DNA of 64,000 nt from Mycolicibacterium sp. lyk4-40-TYG-92 (GCF_030209435.1 NZ_JARVRX010000014.1:372001-436000), one strand, 5' to 3'. Positions 10,599 to 19,111 are shown, counted from the first letter of the stretch. Numbers and translations: made by a program. The notes: generated by a model from the sequence alone, not told the origin.

Positions 10599-12127
10599 CC
10601 GGAATGTGGTGGCTGACGGCGTTGTGGGCCGTCCCGATGGCCGGTGGGGCGGCAGTGATCCTGTTGCCTGCCGCGGCAAGGGCTTTCGCGCGCTGGGCCG
10701 CGCTCGCGGTGTCGCTGGTGGTGCTCGTCATCGCGCTGGTGCTGACGCTGCGGTTCGACCCGGCCGGGGCGCGCTACCAGTTCGTCGAGAACCACCCGTG
10801 GATCCCGTCGTTCGGCACCGGATACATCCTCGGGGTCGACGGCGTGGCCCTGGTGCTGGTCGCGCTGACCGCCGTCCTGGTACCGCTGCTGATCATCGCG
10901 GGCTGGAATGACGCAGGCACACAAGCCAAATCGACGCACGCCTACTTCGCGCTGATTCTCGCCGTCGAATCGATGGTGCTGATCTCCCTGGTGTCACTGG
11001 ACATCCTGCTGTTCTACGTGTTCTTCGAAGCCATGCTGATCCCGATGTACTTCCTCATCGGTGGCTTCGGCGCGGACCGGCCGGCGGCATCCAAGGCGGC
11101 GGTGAAGTTCCTGCTGTACAACCTGTTCGGTGGCCTGATCATGTTGGCCGCGGTCATCGGGCTGTACGTGGCCACCGCCAACAGTCCCGCCTTCACCCAC
11201 GGCTCCTTCGATTTCCGCGCCATCGCGGACGCCGTGCGCTACGGCAGTCTGAACATCAGCCCGGGGATCGCCAACGCGCTGTTCGGCGGGTTCATGTTCG
11301 CGTTCGCGGTCAAGGCGCCCCTGTGGCCGCTGCACCGTTGGCTGCCCGACGCCGCAGTGCACGCCACGCCGGCCACCGCCGTCTTGATGATGGCTGTCGT
11401 CGACAAGGTGGGCACGTTCGGCATGCTCCGCTACTGCCTGCAGCTCTTCCCATCGTCCGCAGCGACATTCCGGCCGTTGATCATTGCCCTGGCTGTCATC
11501 GGCATCGTCTACGGGGCCATCGTGGCCATCGGCCAAACGGACGTCATGCGCCTGATCTCGTACACCTCGATCTCGCACTTCGGCTTCATCATTCTGGGCA
11601 TCTTCGCGATGACCGAGCAGGCGCAGTCGGGCGCCGCGCTGTACATGGTCAACCACGGCATCTCGACCGCCGCGCTTTTCCTCATCGCCGGGTTCCTGGT
11701 GTCCCGCCGGGGATCTCGGGCCATCGCCGACTACGGCGGTGTACAGGGCGTCGCACCTGTCCTCGCCGGCACCTTCCTGGTCGCCGGATTGGCGACGCTG
11801 TCGCTGCCCGGCCTGGCACCGTTCATCAGCGAATTCCTCGTCCTCGTCGGCACATTCATCCACTACCCGGCCGTCACCGCCGTCGCGGCCACGGCCCTGG
11901 TGCTCTCCGCGCTCTACATCCTGTGGATGTACCAGCGGATGATGACCGGACCCGTCGCCGCCGGCAACGACAAGCTACGCGACCTCGTGCCGCGGGAACT
12001 GGCCGTAGTGGTCCCGCTGGTTGCCCTGCTGCTGGTGCTCGGCGTCTACCCCAAGCCCGCGCTGGACATCATCAATCCGGCTGTCGGGCATACCTCGTCG
12101 AGCAGCGCCCAGGGGGTCGCCCGGTGA
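10595..12127 (+). CDS. nuoM: NADH-quinone oxidoreductase subunit M (antiporter-like)
   Basis: A 510-aa polytopic proton-pumping subunit. FYVFFEAMLIPMYFLIGG carries the conserved Glu, and APLWPLHRWLPDAAVHATPA is the diagnostic NuoM stretch. The GTG at 10595 overlaps the nuoL stop; an ATG nine bases downstream (10604) is also possible. The end of the gene overlaps the nuoN GTG. Confidence 0.96.
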   Translation: MTGMWWLTALWAVPMAGGAAVILLPAAARAFARWAALAVSLVVLVIALVLTLRFDPAGARYQFVENHPWIPSFGTGYILGVDGVALVLVALTAVLVPLLIIAGWNDAGTQAKSTHAYFALILAVESMVLISLVSLDILLFYVFFEAMLIPMYFLIGGFGADRPAASKAAVKFLLYNLFGGLIMLAAVIGLYVATANSPAFTHGSFDFRAIADAVRYGSLNISPGIANALFGGFMFAFAVKAPLWPLHRWLPDAAVHATPATAVLMMAVVDKVGTFGMLRYCLQLFPSSAATFRPLIIALAVIGIVYGAIVAIGQTDVMRLISYTSISHFGFIILGIFAMTEQAQSGAALYMVNHGISTAALFLIAGFLVSRRGSRAIADYGGVQGVAPVLAGTFLVAGLATLSLPGLAPFISEFLVLVGTFIHYPAVTAVAATALVLSALYILWMYQRMMTGPVAAGNDKLRDLVPRELAVVVPLVALLLVLGVYPKPALDIINPAVGHTSSSSAQGVAR

Positions 12128-13665
12128 CACCCATCCCCGCGCCGTCCGTCGAGTACGGCCTGCTGTCCCCGATGCTGATCGTGTTCGGCATCGCGCTGGC
12201 AGGTGTACTCGTGGAGGCCTTCGCACCGCGCTCGGTGCGGTACCGCGCGCAGGTTGCGCTGAGCATCGGCGGCCAGGCGGTGGCGCTGGTGGCCGTGGTC
12301 TCCCAGGCGCTGCAGCTGGGTTCGGCGATCGGCCGGCCCGCGGTCCTCGGGGCGATCGCCATCGATCGTCCGGCGCTGTTCCTGCAGGGCACCCTGCTCG
12401 GGGTCAGTCTGTTGGCGACCTTGCTGATGGCACAACGGGTTCCGGACGGCAGCGGGCTGGCCGCGTTCACTCCACAGGCCGCGACGGTGCCCGACAGCGC
12501 CGCTGAGCAGATCGCCCTCAAAACCGGTGTCACCCAGACCGAGGTATTCCCGCTGGCGATGTTCGCGCTCGGCGGCATGATGCTGTTCGGCGCATCCGAC
12601 GATCTGCTGACGATGTTCGTCGCGCTCGAGGTGCTGTCCCTGCCGCTGTACCTGATGTGCGGTCTGGCCCGGCGAAATAGGCTGCTGTCACAGGAAGCTT
12701 CGCTGAAGTACTTTCTGCTGGGGGCGTTTTCGTCGGCGTTCTTCCTCTTCGGCGTCGCGATGCTCTACGGCTACTCGGGCAGTCTGAGCCTCACGGGCGT
12801 TGCTGCCGGCCGCGGACCGGCCGCCCTGGGCCTCGTCGGCATCGCACTACTGTGCGTCGGGCTGTTGTTCAAAGTCGGTGCGGTGCCATTCCATTCGTGG
12901 GTGCCCGACGTCTATCAAGGGGCGCCCACGCCGGTGACGGCCTTCATGGCGTCCGCCACCAAGATCGCCGCATTCGGCGCCTTGCTGCGGGTCTGCTACG
13001 TGGCGCTGCCCGCGCTGGCCAATGACTGGCGGCCGGTGCTGTCGATCATCGCGGTGTTGTCCATGGCGGTGGGTACGGTGATCGCCATCGCGCAGGACGA
13101 CGTCAAGCGCATGCTGGCGTACTCGTCAGTGGCACACACCGGTTTCATCCTCACCGGCGTGATCGCGCTCAACGACAGCGGGCTGTCAGCCTCGTTGTTC
13201 TACCTGTTCGCCTATGGGTTCAGCACCCTCGGTGCATTCGCGGTCGTCAGCGTGGTGCGCCGCGCCGACGGTGACGAGGAAGGTGACCTGCGCCGGTGGG
13301 CCGGACTCGGACGCCGCCATCCATTCTTCGGTGTGGTGTTCGCGCTGTTCCTGCTGGCCTTCGCCGGCATTCCGCTGACCAGTGGATTCGTCAGCAAGTT
13401 CGCCGTCTTCAAGGCCGCGGCCGAAGGTGGCGCCTCATCTCTGGTCGTTATCGGTGTGGTCGTCAGTGCCATCGCCGCGTACTTCTACGTCCGGGTGATC
13501 GTCCTGATGTTCTTCACCGATCCGGTCGAGGACGGCCCAGAGGTGCAGTCGGGCACGCTGAGTACCGCGATGATCGGGCTCACCGCCTTCGTGACGCTGG
13601 CGCTGGGTGCCGTCCCGCAACCGGTGCTGGACCTGGCCAACCACGCGGGCCAGTTCCTGCGCTGA
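12124..13665 (+). CDS. nuoN: NADH-quinone oxidoreductase subunit N (antiporter-like)
   Basis: This 513-aa membrane subunit closes the operon. FHSWVPDVYQGAPTPVTAFMAS and KRMLAYSSVAHTGF are the conserved NuoN signatures (the first is quoted in two halves in practice: FHSWVPDVYQGAP and TPVTAFM). The GTG at 12124 overlaps the nuoM stop. No convincing terminator hairpin is visible in the 110 bp before the convergent HNH gene. Confidence 0.96.
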   Translation: MTPIPAPSVEYGLLSPMLIVFGIALAGVLVEAFAPRSVRYRAQVALSIGGQAVALVAVVSQALQLGSAIGRPAVLGAIAIDRPALFLQGTLLGVSLLATLLMAQRVPDGSGLAAFTPQAATVPDSAAEQIALKTGVTQTEVFPLAMFALGGMMLFGASDDLLTMFVALEVLSLPLYLMCGLARRNRLLSQEASLKYFLLGAFSSAFFLFGVAMLYGYSGSLSLTGVAAGRGPAALGLVGIALLCVGLLFKVGAVPFHSWVPDVYQGAPTPVTAFMASATKIAAFGALLRVCYVALPALANDWRPVLSIIAVLSMAVGTVIAIAQDDVKRMLAYSSVAHTGFILTGVIALNDSGLSASLFYLFAYGFSTLGAFAVVSVVRRADGDEEGDLRRWAGLGRRHPFFGVVFALFLLAFAGIPLTSGFVSKFAVFKAAAEGGASSLVVIGVVVSAIAAYFYVRVIVLMFFTDPVEDGPEVQSGTLSTAMIGLTAFVTLALGAVPQPVLDLANHAGQFLR

Positions 13666-13774
13666 GCAGCTGACCAACCGCCGACCTGCGCGACCGGCAA
13701 CGGGCCGGCACCCAGCCCCGAACACTGTTGAATTATCAAGGTGCAGATCAGGTTTCAGGCTGCGCGCGAGGCGG

Positions 13775-15013
13775 TTAGGCCGCCGCGTCGAGTCGCATGG
13801 TGCGGCGGTTGTATGCGGGGATGGGTGTGCGTTGTGGGTTGACGGTGGCGGGTGGGATGAGCCAGGGGTGTCGGTCGAGGCCCATGACGACGTCCCAGCC
13901 GTCGTGGTGGACGTTGGCGTGGCACGCCGGGCACAGCAGGCAGCCGTTGCCCTGAGATGTCTCGCCGCCGTGGGTCCAGTGCACGATGTGATGGGCGTGG
14001 GTGCGGCCCGGGGGTGCGCCGCATTTGATGCAGCACTGATCGCGCAGATACAACGCTTTCCGGAGGTGCGGCGGGAACAGCCGTTTCTCCCGCCCCATGT
14101 CCAGGGGCACCTGCTCGCCATCCACGACGACGGTCGTCACAGCCGTGTCGCAGGTCAGCCGTTCCAGGGTCATGGTGCTGATCGACCCTATGAACGCCAA
14201 CTCCGCCAAGTCCGGGGTGCCGGCGGGCACCGTCACCAACAACTGGGTACGTGGCGCGGACGCGACGTCCCCGCCGCGGGCGGCGATGTCGAGCACCGCC
14301 TCCAGGGCATCGGCGCGGCGCCGGCTGGCGGATCGGGTGTCGGGGCTGCCGTCGGGTTCGGGTCGCGGCGCCGACAGCTCTTCCACCGCGGCGACCAGCT
14401 TCGCGCCGACTTCGGCATCCAGATCCGCCCGCACCTGCAGCCGCCCGTCACTGGTCACCCGGTGATCGAGGGTGTTGACCGACCGATCCTCCGCGGCCGG
14501 CAACCCACCTTCGGCGGCGGCGGCGCGGTTGCCGAGTTTTCGGGCCCGGTCCGCGATCGCGGCCGGGGTGGCTCCGGAGAAGAACTGCCCCAACAAATCC
14601 GTCACCTGGCGAAACCGGGCCGCCTCGTCCACCTCACCGGGGGAGCGGGCTCGAATGTGGTTGATGCCTTTGACGATCGCATCGACATGCTCACCCGAGA
14701 CCGCCCCATCGCGGGCATGGACGGCCAATGTCGGCAATATCGGTAGTGCGCCGCCGACCCGGATCAGGCGTTCGGCCACCGACGGCGCACACCCCAGAGT
14801 GATCAGCAGCTCTCGCATCGTGCGCCCCTGCCCCGCGGCCACCCCACAGCGGTCCAGCACCCCGGTCAACTTCGCCAACAGATGATCCGCAACGCCACGC
14901 ATCCTCAACAGACACTGCGCTACCTCCAGTGCGTCGTCCCCGGCCATCTCGTCAGGAAGGACCACGTCACGAAGGTGGTCGAGAAGGGGATTGAGATCCG
15001 GTGCGATTCCCAT
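13775..15013 (-). CDS. 13E12-family DUF222 / HNH endonuclease protein, SOS-controlled
   Basis: The 412-aa protein has an N-terminal DUF222 region (roughly residues 15-290) and a C-terminal HNH nuclease domain. That domain shows CIKCG near 327, the His pair in HAHHIVHW, an Asn in GNGC, and CPACH near 360, so the metal and catalytic residues are intact. This is the REP13E12 family that is repeated in mycobacterial genomes. I chose ATG 15013, not a start 177 bp upstream, because a promoter with an SOS box ends right before it and predicts a leaderless message. It is convergent with nuoN. Its substrate is unknown; DNA-damage induction is inferred from the operator. Confidence 0.9.
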   Translation of the reverse strand: MGIAPDLNPLLDHLRDVVLPDEMAGDDALEVAQCLLRMRGVADHLLAKLTGVLDRCGVAAGQGRTMRELLITLGCAPSVAERLIRVGGALPILPTLAVHARDGAVSGEHVDAIVKGINHIRARSPGEVDEAARFRQVTDLLGQFFSGATPAAIADRARKLGNRAAAAEGGLPAAEDRSVNTLDHRVTSDGRLQVRADLDAEVGAKLVAAVEELSAPRPEPDGSPDTRSASRRRADALEAVLDIAARGGDVASAPRTQLLVTVPAGTPDLAELAFIGSISTMTLERLTCDTAVTTVVVDGEQVPLDMGREKRLFPPHLRKALYLRDQCCIKCGAPPGRTHAHHIVHWTHGGETSQGNGCLLCPACHANVHHDGWDVVMGLDRHPWLIPPATVNPQRTPIPAYNRRTMRLDAAA

Positions 15014-15018
15014 GCCTA

Positions 15019-15047
15019 ATTGTATCGAACACCTGTTCGAACAGCAA
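15019..15047 (-). promoter_or_regulatory. SOS promoter: -35 TTGCTG, 17-bp spacer, -10 TACAAT
   Basis: On the minus strand TTGCTG (15047-15042) and TACAAT (15024-15019) are separated by exactly 17 bp. Transcription would start about 6 bases after the -10, at or next to the ATG at 15013, giving a leaderless mRNA. The spacer is almost wholly filled by a LexA site, so repressor and RNA polymerase would exclude each other. Confidence 0.75.
15025..15040. promoter_or_regulatory. LexA (SOS) box TCGAAC-ACCT-GTTCGA
   Basis: This is an exact match to the mycobacterial/Gram-positive SOS consensus TCGAAC-N4-GTTCGA. Other 13E12-family genes in M. tuberculosis are known LexA targets, so the assignment fits the family. 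Confidence 0.88.
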
Positions 15048-15183
15048 GTGGTTTTCCGGCGTACCAAGACATCGGTGACAATCCGCCGCTCGCGGCCGTC
15101 GCGCCGGCCTAACACTCGTTGAACTCGCCTTCGGCGCGCGGTGCCCACCCGAGTGGTACCCAGTTCTGCCATGAAACTGGCCC

Positions 15184-15212
15184 CTGACAAGCGGCCAATG
15201 AGTACCTAGCCT
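15184..15212 (+). promoter_or_regulatory. Promoter CTGACA-N17-TAGCCT for a leaderless gene
   Basis: The -35 CTGACA (15184-15189) matches TTGACA at five of six positions. The -10 TAGCCT (15207-15212) is 7 nt from the ATG at 15220, so transcription would begin at the start codon. The same architecture recurs at 19077-19105. Confidence 0.6.
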
Positions 15213-15219
15213 CGTAACC

Positions 15220-15702
15220 ATGGCGACGGAGTTGGCAGTTGGGCATGCCCGCCAGGTGAGCCTGGCAGGTGTCGCCCCGCCTCCACACCTCCAGCAGGCC
15301 GACTACCTCGATGTCTTCGAAGTCACCATCGGCGAATCCGACGTTCGCACTCCTGAGATGCTGGCGCGGGAGGCGCTCGAGCACTCCGCACCACCTATCC
15401 GCGAGGGGATCCGGTTCGCGCACAAGGCGTTCCTGCTGTTCCGGCTCGGGCCGGCGGATTCACCGCAGCATGTCCTCGGGTGGCGGATCGCAGAGTCGAC
15501 GCCCGATGCAGTTCGCCTGGAGGCGAATTCGCCGCTGATGAACGGAACATTGATCCTGCGGCGAGCGAATGCCTCGACAGGCCAACTCATCACCGCACTG
15601 CACTACAAACACCGGCGGGCTGCGGCGGTGGTCTGGCGGGCCATCGGCCCCATCCATCGTGCAGCCGCCCCGTACCTGATGAACAAAGTGGTCATCCGAT
15701 GA
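15220..15702 (+). CDS. DUF2867-family protein
   Basis: A 160-aa soluble protein without signal peptide. The pattern DYLDVFEV near residue 28, RTPEMLAREAL near 42 and the C-terminal RAIGPIHRAAAPYLM resembles DUF2867 proteins, whose function is not established. The ATG at 15220 sits immediately downstream of a recognisable promoter with no room for a ribosome site, so it is probably leaderless. Its stop overlaps the next ATG by four bases (ATGA), so it forms a two-gene unit with the SRPBCC protein. Confidence 0.75.
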   Translation: MATELAVGHARQVSLAGVAPPPHLQQADYLDVFEVTIGESDVRTPEMLAREALEHSAPPIREGIRFAHKAFLLFRLGPADSPQHVLGWRIAESTPDAVRLEANSPLMNGTLILRRANASTGQLITALHYKHRRAAAVVWRAIGPIHRAAAPYLMNKVVIR

Positions 15703-16193
15703 TCGGTGACCGCTGGGGCGTCACCGACGCCGAGACCATGGCGCGCTACGGCTGCGATAACTACGTCGCCAGCCCCGCACTCGAGGCGTGGCGTGGAGTG
15801 TCCGTGAATACCACGCCAGATCGGTTGTGGCCGTGGGTTGTTCAAGTTCGCCTGGCACCGTACTCCTACGACTGGATCGACAACCTGGGCCGGGAATCTC
15901 CGCGCGAGCTGTACAACCTGGACGATCCTCGACCCGGTGATCCATTCACCGCGAGCGCCGGCCGACCACTGGGCAAGGTGCTCTCGGTGGACCATCAGGT
16001 GCAGTTGACGGCGCAGATCATCGGCGCTCACATGTCCTATCGGCTGACGCCGATCGACGAACACAGCACTCGGCTGGTACTGAAAGTGACTGCACCGCAA
16101 TCTTGGCGGCTCGCCGCCCCCCTGCTCAGCGTGGGCGATCTCGTCATGGCGCGGCGGCAGCTGCTCAACTTGAAGCAGCTCGCCGAAAAGTAG
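15699..16193 (+). CDS. SRPBCC-fold (polyketide cyclase-like) protein
   Basis: A 164-aa protein whose pattern (residues WRGVSVNTTPDRLWPWVVQV, then YDWIDNLG and a beta-rich C-terminus) fits the START/SRPBCC superfamily of hydrophobic-ligand-binding proteins. The ligand cannot be inferred. I chose ATG 15699 because it overlaps the stop of the DUF2867 gene; the frame remains open upstream but lies within that gene. The pairing suggests the two proteins act together. Confidence 0.72.
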   Translation: MIGDRWGVTDAETMARYGCDNYVASPALEAWRGVSVNTTPDRLWPWVVQVRLAPYSYDWIDNLGRESPRELYNLDDPRPGDPFTASAGRPLGKVLSVDHQVQLTAQIIGAHMSYRLTPIDEHSTRLVLKVTAPQSWRLAAPLLSVGDLVMARRQLLNLKQLAEK

Positions 16194-16206
16194 CGGACGC
16201 CCGATT

Positions 16207-16222
16207 TGTGATGCAGGTCACA
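16207..16222. promoter_or_regulatory. Perfect CRP site TGTGA-TGCAGG-TCACA
   Basis: Both half-sites match the mycobacterial CRP/GlxR consensus TGTGA-N6-TCACA exactly. An exact match to these ten bases is expected about 0.06 times by chance in a 64-kb window of equal base use. It lies about 100-145 bp upstream of the nitroreductase starts and 14 bp after the SRPBCC gene. Confidence 0.65.
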
Positions 16223-16352
16223 TCATGGACCTGTCGCGAAATGCGCTCCAGATGCATCTCAAGGATCTCGCCCAACGGCTCCAACGGACACCACTAGTTT
16301 CTGCTACGCCACATTGGTTGTGAAACAAGGTGTTTCCGCTCATGATGCTGGT

Positions 16353-16922
16353 GTGACGGAGTGTGAGAATGCCGCGGCTGATCGAGTCCACCCGCTCTTG
16401 GCGGAGCGGTTCAGCCCGGTGTCGTTCGACCGGGCCGCGTCCCTGAGTGATGTTCAGGTCGACATACTGCTCGAGGCCGCCCGGTTGACGCCATCGGCCG
16501 GAAACTCCCAGCCATGGATGTTCATCGTGGGTCGGCGTGATGACCCGATCCACTCGCGGATCGCAAGTCACCTGGCACCCAGCTCAGCGCGATGGGCTCT
16601 CGATGCTGCGCTGCTGGTCGTGAATCTGGCTCATGTCCTCGTCGAGGACACGGACTGGGAGTTCTCCGAGTTTGCGCGATATGACCTCGGACAAGCCGTC
16701 GCCCACATGACGATTCAGGGCCTGGTCATGGGACTCGGTGCGCATCAGTTCCGCGCGTTCGATCGCGCTGCCGTCGCCCGCGAGTTCGGTGTCCCGGCCG
16801 CGTGGGAGGTGACGTCGATGACGGCTTTGGGGCCGGCAGCGCGTCCGTCGGACGAGGAGACCGAGCCTGCCCCGGGCCGGGCTCGAATGTCACGACGCGA
16901 AATCACCTGGGCCAGAGCATGA
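16353..16922 (+). CDS. Nitroreductase-family flavoprotein
   Basis: A short (about 189 aa) nitroreductase-fold protein. The FMN-binding N-terminal signature is visible: RFSPVSFD, then LEAARLTPSAGNSQPWMFIV. The C-terminal part has LGQAVAHMTIQGLVMGLG, also typical. Such enzymes use NAD(P)H and FMN; the substrate is unknown. The start is uncertain: TTG 16314, GTG 16320 or GTG 16353, none with a good ribosome site. I use 16353 because family members start close to the ERFSP motif. A perfect CRP site lies upstream. Confidence 0.8.
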   Translation: MTECENAAADRVHPLLAERFSPVSFDRAASLSDVQVDILLEAARLTPSAGNSQPWMFIVGRRDDPIHSRIASHLAPSSARWALDAALLVVNLAHVLVEDTDWEFSEFARYDLGQAVAHMTIQGLVMGLGAHQFRAFDRAAVAREFGVPAAWEVTSMTALGPAARPSDEETEPAPGRARMSRREITWARA

Positions 16923-16987
16923 TCGCATCAGCCGCGAACCGCAGCGGCTGCTCAACTGTCTGATGGCGACGCTGAAGAACAGCGGCA

Positions 16988-17557
16988 TCATGCGACGGAA
17001 TCATTTGCGCCACTTCGGGTCTCGGGCTGCGGGATCAGACATACCGTTCCGCCCGCCGTGTCCATCGGCCGAATGCCCAGCCCCTGGTTCAGCCGGCCAC
17101 GCTGGTTCTCCCAGGCGATTTCAGCAGCGATCTCCGTCAACTGCGCCTTACTCAGGTGTGTGAGCAGCTCCTCGCGCAGGCCTTCTGAGATGATCGCCGG
17201 CGTACGGGACATCTCTTCAGCGAATTGAATGCACAGCTTCTCGAGGTGCGTGAACTCGCCGCTGTCGCGGTACGTCACCAGGGCGATCAGCTTCTCCTCC
17301 GAGAACCCCTCACTGCGGCCGAGCGTGTCAGAGATGTCGATGCAGAATTCACAATGGGTCAACATCGCCGCCTTGATTCCCGCGAGCAGCTTCAGTTCGG
17401 TGGGCGCCCGGCCGCTGAACAGCAGCGCCATTTCGTAGAGCCCGTTCGCCGCCGCGATGAGCGGGCGCCGGATCAGCCAACCCGGTAAGTCCCAACGATT
17501 TTGGCGGGACTTCGCCAGGACCACAAGGTGTACCCAGATGCGCTTCAGGATTCTCAC
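16988..17557 (-). CDS. Carboxymuconolactone decarboxylase / AhpD-like protein
   Basis: This 189-aa protein carries the AhpD-type motif HCEFCIDI (CX2C with a following acidic residue) near residue 68, the redox dithiol of alkylhydroperoxidase-like members of the CMD family. The N-terminus is basic and hydrophobic (RILKRIWVHLVVLAK) and may associate with membrane. The start is GTG 17557, preceded by GAGGAGA. It is divergent from the MocR-type regulator across 87 bp. Confidence 0.82.
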   Translation of the reverse strand: MRILKRIWVHLVVLAKSRQNRWDLPGWLIRRPLIAAANGLYEMALLFSGRAPTELKLLAGIKAAMLTHCEFCIDISDTLGRSEGFSEEKLIALVTYRDSGEFTHLEKLCIQFAEEMSRTPAIISEGLREELLTHLSKAQLTEIAAEIAWENQRGRLNQGLGIRPMDTAGGTVCLIPQPETRSGANDSVA

Positions 17558-17578
17558 GACGTGTTCTCCTCGATTCCG

Positions 17579-17606
17579 TTGCCGGCGGACGGCGGCGGTA
17601 TAGCCT
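17579..17606 (+). promoter_or_regulatory. Promoter TTGCCG-N16-TAGCCT for the MocR gene
   Basis: The -35 TTGCCG (17579-17584) and -10 TAGCCT (17601-17606) are separated by 16 bp. Transcription from about 17613 would give a leader of about 32 nt holding the ribosome-site-like TTAGGA at 17633-17638. Confidence 0.45.
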
Positions 17607-17644
17607 CATGCTAGGTCGCCATTGGACACAGGTTAGGAACCAAT

Positions 17645-19093
17645 ATTTCGGCTGAAACGGGTACCACTTCAGGTCCGGAGCTGCTCATCGAGCTGGACCG
17701 GACCAGTGGTGCCGACGCACTGCATCGCCAGCTGGCCGACGGTCTGCGGGACGCGATCCGAACCGGCCGGCTCGCGCCGAAGACCCGACTGCCCTCCAGT
17801 CGCGTGCTCGCCGCCGACCTTCAGGTGTCGCGACGCCTCGTCGTCGACGCATACAGCCAACTCGTCGCCGAGGGCTTCCTGCAGAGCCAACAAGGTTCTG
17901 GCACCACGGTTACCGCCGTCGACACGACTGCCGGGATGTCGCAACCCTCGCGTCCAGACCGTCGAACATTCGACATAGACTTCGCGCCCGGGGTGCCCGA
18001 CCTTTCGAGTTTCCCCCGGCACAGTTGGTTACGCGCGCTGCGCCAGGGGCTGTCCTCCATCGAATCCCAGTCCCTGGGATACACCTCCCCCAAGGGTCTG
18101 CCCGACGCCCGCACCGCGGTGTCGGACTACCTGCGACGCACCCGAGGTGTGCTGGCCGATCCACAGCGCGTCGTGTTGTGTTCCGGGGCGACGCAGGCCA
18201 TCGCGCTACTCGCTCACGTGCTGCGAAATCGCTCCGTTGCGATGGAGGATCCCGGATTCTGGTTGCACCGCATGGTTTTCCGCCACCACGGCATCGAGCC
18301 GCTCCCGATTCCGGTCGATGACGACGGGCTCGACGTGACGGCGCTCGCCAACACCACGGCATCGACAGTGCTGACGACCCCCGCCCACCAATCCCCGACC
18401 GGCATCGTCCTGTCCCCTGCCCGTCGCACCGCGCTGCTCGAATGGGCACGGGCGGGCAATCTGGTCATCGAGGATGACTACGATGCCGAATATCGCTACG
18501 ACCGGGCACCTGTCGGCGCGCTGCATGCCCTGGCGCCGGACCGTGTCATCTATCTCGGCTCTGTGAGCAAGACACTGGCACCCGGCTTGCGGCTCGGTTG
18601 GATGGTCCTGCCCCCGGACCTTGTCAGGCCCGTGGTGTCGGCGAAAAGTCTCGCCGACACCGGCAGTTCGGTCATGGATCAGCTCGCCTTCGCGGCCCTG
18701 CTCCGTTCCGGTGACTACGATCGGCATCTGCGGCTCATGCGCCGCCGATATCTGGCCCGGCGCAACTACCTGCTGCACGCACTGCGCGAGTATCTGCCAG
18801 ACGCCACGGTGCTCGGTGCCGCGGCGGGCGTCCATCTCACGGTGCGTCTACCCGACGACTGCGACATCGAAGACATCGTGCGCCGAGCCGCAAGCCGGCG
18901 TGTGCGGATCGATCCGCTGTCGTGGTGCTACACCGAACCCGACTGTGCCCCGCCGGGATTGATACTCGGCTACGCCAATCTGACTGAGTCACAGATCGAT
19001 ACCGGCGTACGGGCCATCGCCGCCGCGGTCGGCCACTCCTCGCAAGTGGTACCCGATATCAATGGGAAAGTGGCGCCTGACTCCGGACCATGA
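17645..19093 (+). CDS. MocR/PdxR-type regulator (GntR wHTH fused to aminotransferase fold)
   Basis: The N-terminal winged helix (LIELDRTSGADALHRQL then SRVLAADLQVSRRLVVDAY) is followed by a fold-I aminotransferase domain. The PLP lysine is in SVSKTLAPGLRLGW near residue 308. Such proteins usually control PLP synthesis or amino-acid catabolism. Oddly, the frame has no ATG, GTG or TTG between a stop at 17612 and GTG 17804, and GTG 17804 would cut the DNA-binding domain in half. ATT 17645 is my preferred start: TTAGGA precedes it with 6-nt spacing and it gives a normal length of 482 aa. A sequencing error or broken start is the alternative. Confidence 0.8.
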   Translation: MSAETGTTSGPELLIELDRTSGADALHRQLADGLRDAIRTGRLAPKTRLPSSRVLAADLQVSRRLVVDAYSQLVAEGFLQSQQGSGTTVTAVDTTAGMSQPSRPDRRTFDIDFAPGVPDLSSFPRHSWLRALRQGLSSIESQSLGYTSPKGLPDARTAVSDYLRRTRGVLADPQRVVLCSGATQAIALLAHVLRNRSVAMEDPGFWLHRMVFRHHGIEPLPIPVDDDGLDVTALANTTASTVLTTPAHQSPTGIVLSPARRTALLEWARAGNLVIEDDYDAEYRYDRAPVGALHALAPDRVIYLGSVSKTLAPGLRLGWMVLPPDLVRPVVSAKSLADTGSSVMDQLAFAALLRSGDYDRHLRLMRRRYLARRNYLLHALREYLPDATVLGAAAGVHLTVRLPDDCDIEDIVRRAASRRVRIDPLSWCYTEPDCAPPGLILGYANLTESQIDTGVRAIAAAVGHSSQVVPDINGKVAPDSGP

Positions 19094-19105
19094 GGCACCT
19101 AGCCT
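19077..19105 (+). promoter_or_regulatory. Promoter CTGACT-N17-TAGCCT for a leaderless gene
   Basis: CTGACT (19077-19082) and TAGCCT (19100-19105) are 17 bp apart, with the ATG 6 nt further on. The layout and several spacer bases (ATGAG..AC) match the promoter at 15184-15212. Confidence 0.55.
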
Positions 19106-19111
19106 CGGAGC

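Noticed and set aside
13607..14746. 379-codon plus-strand frame opposite the HNH gene
   Set aside because: Antisense shadow of the DUF222/HNH gene.
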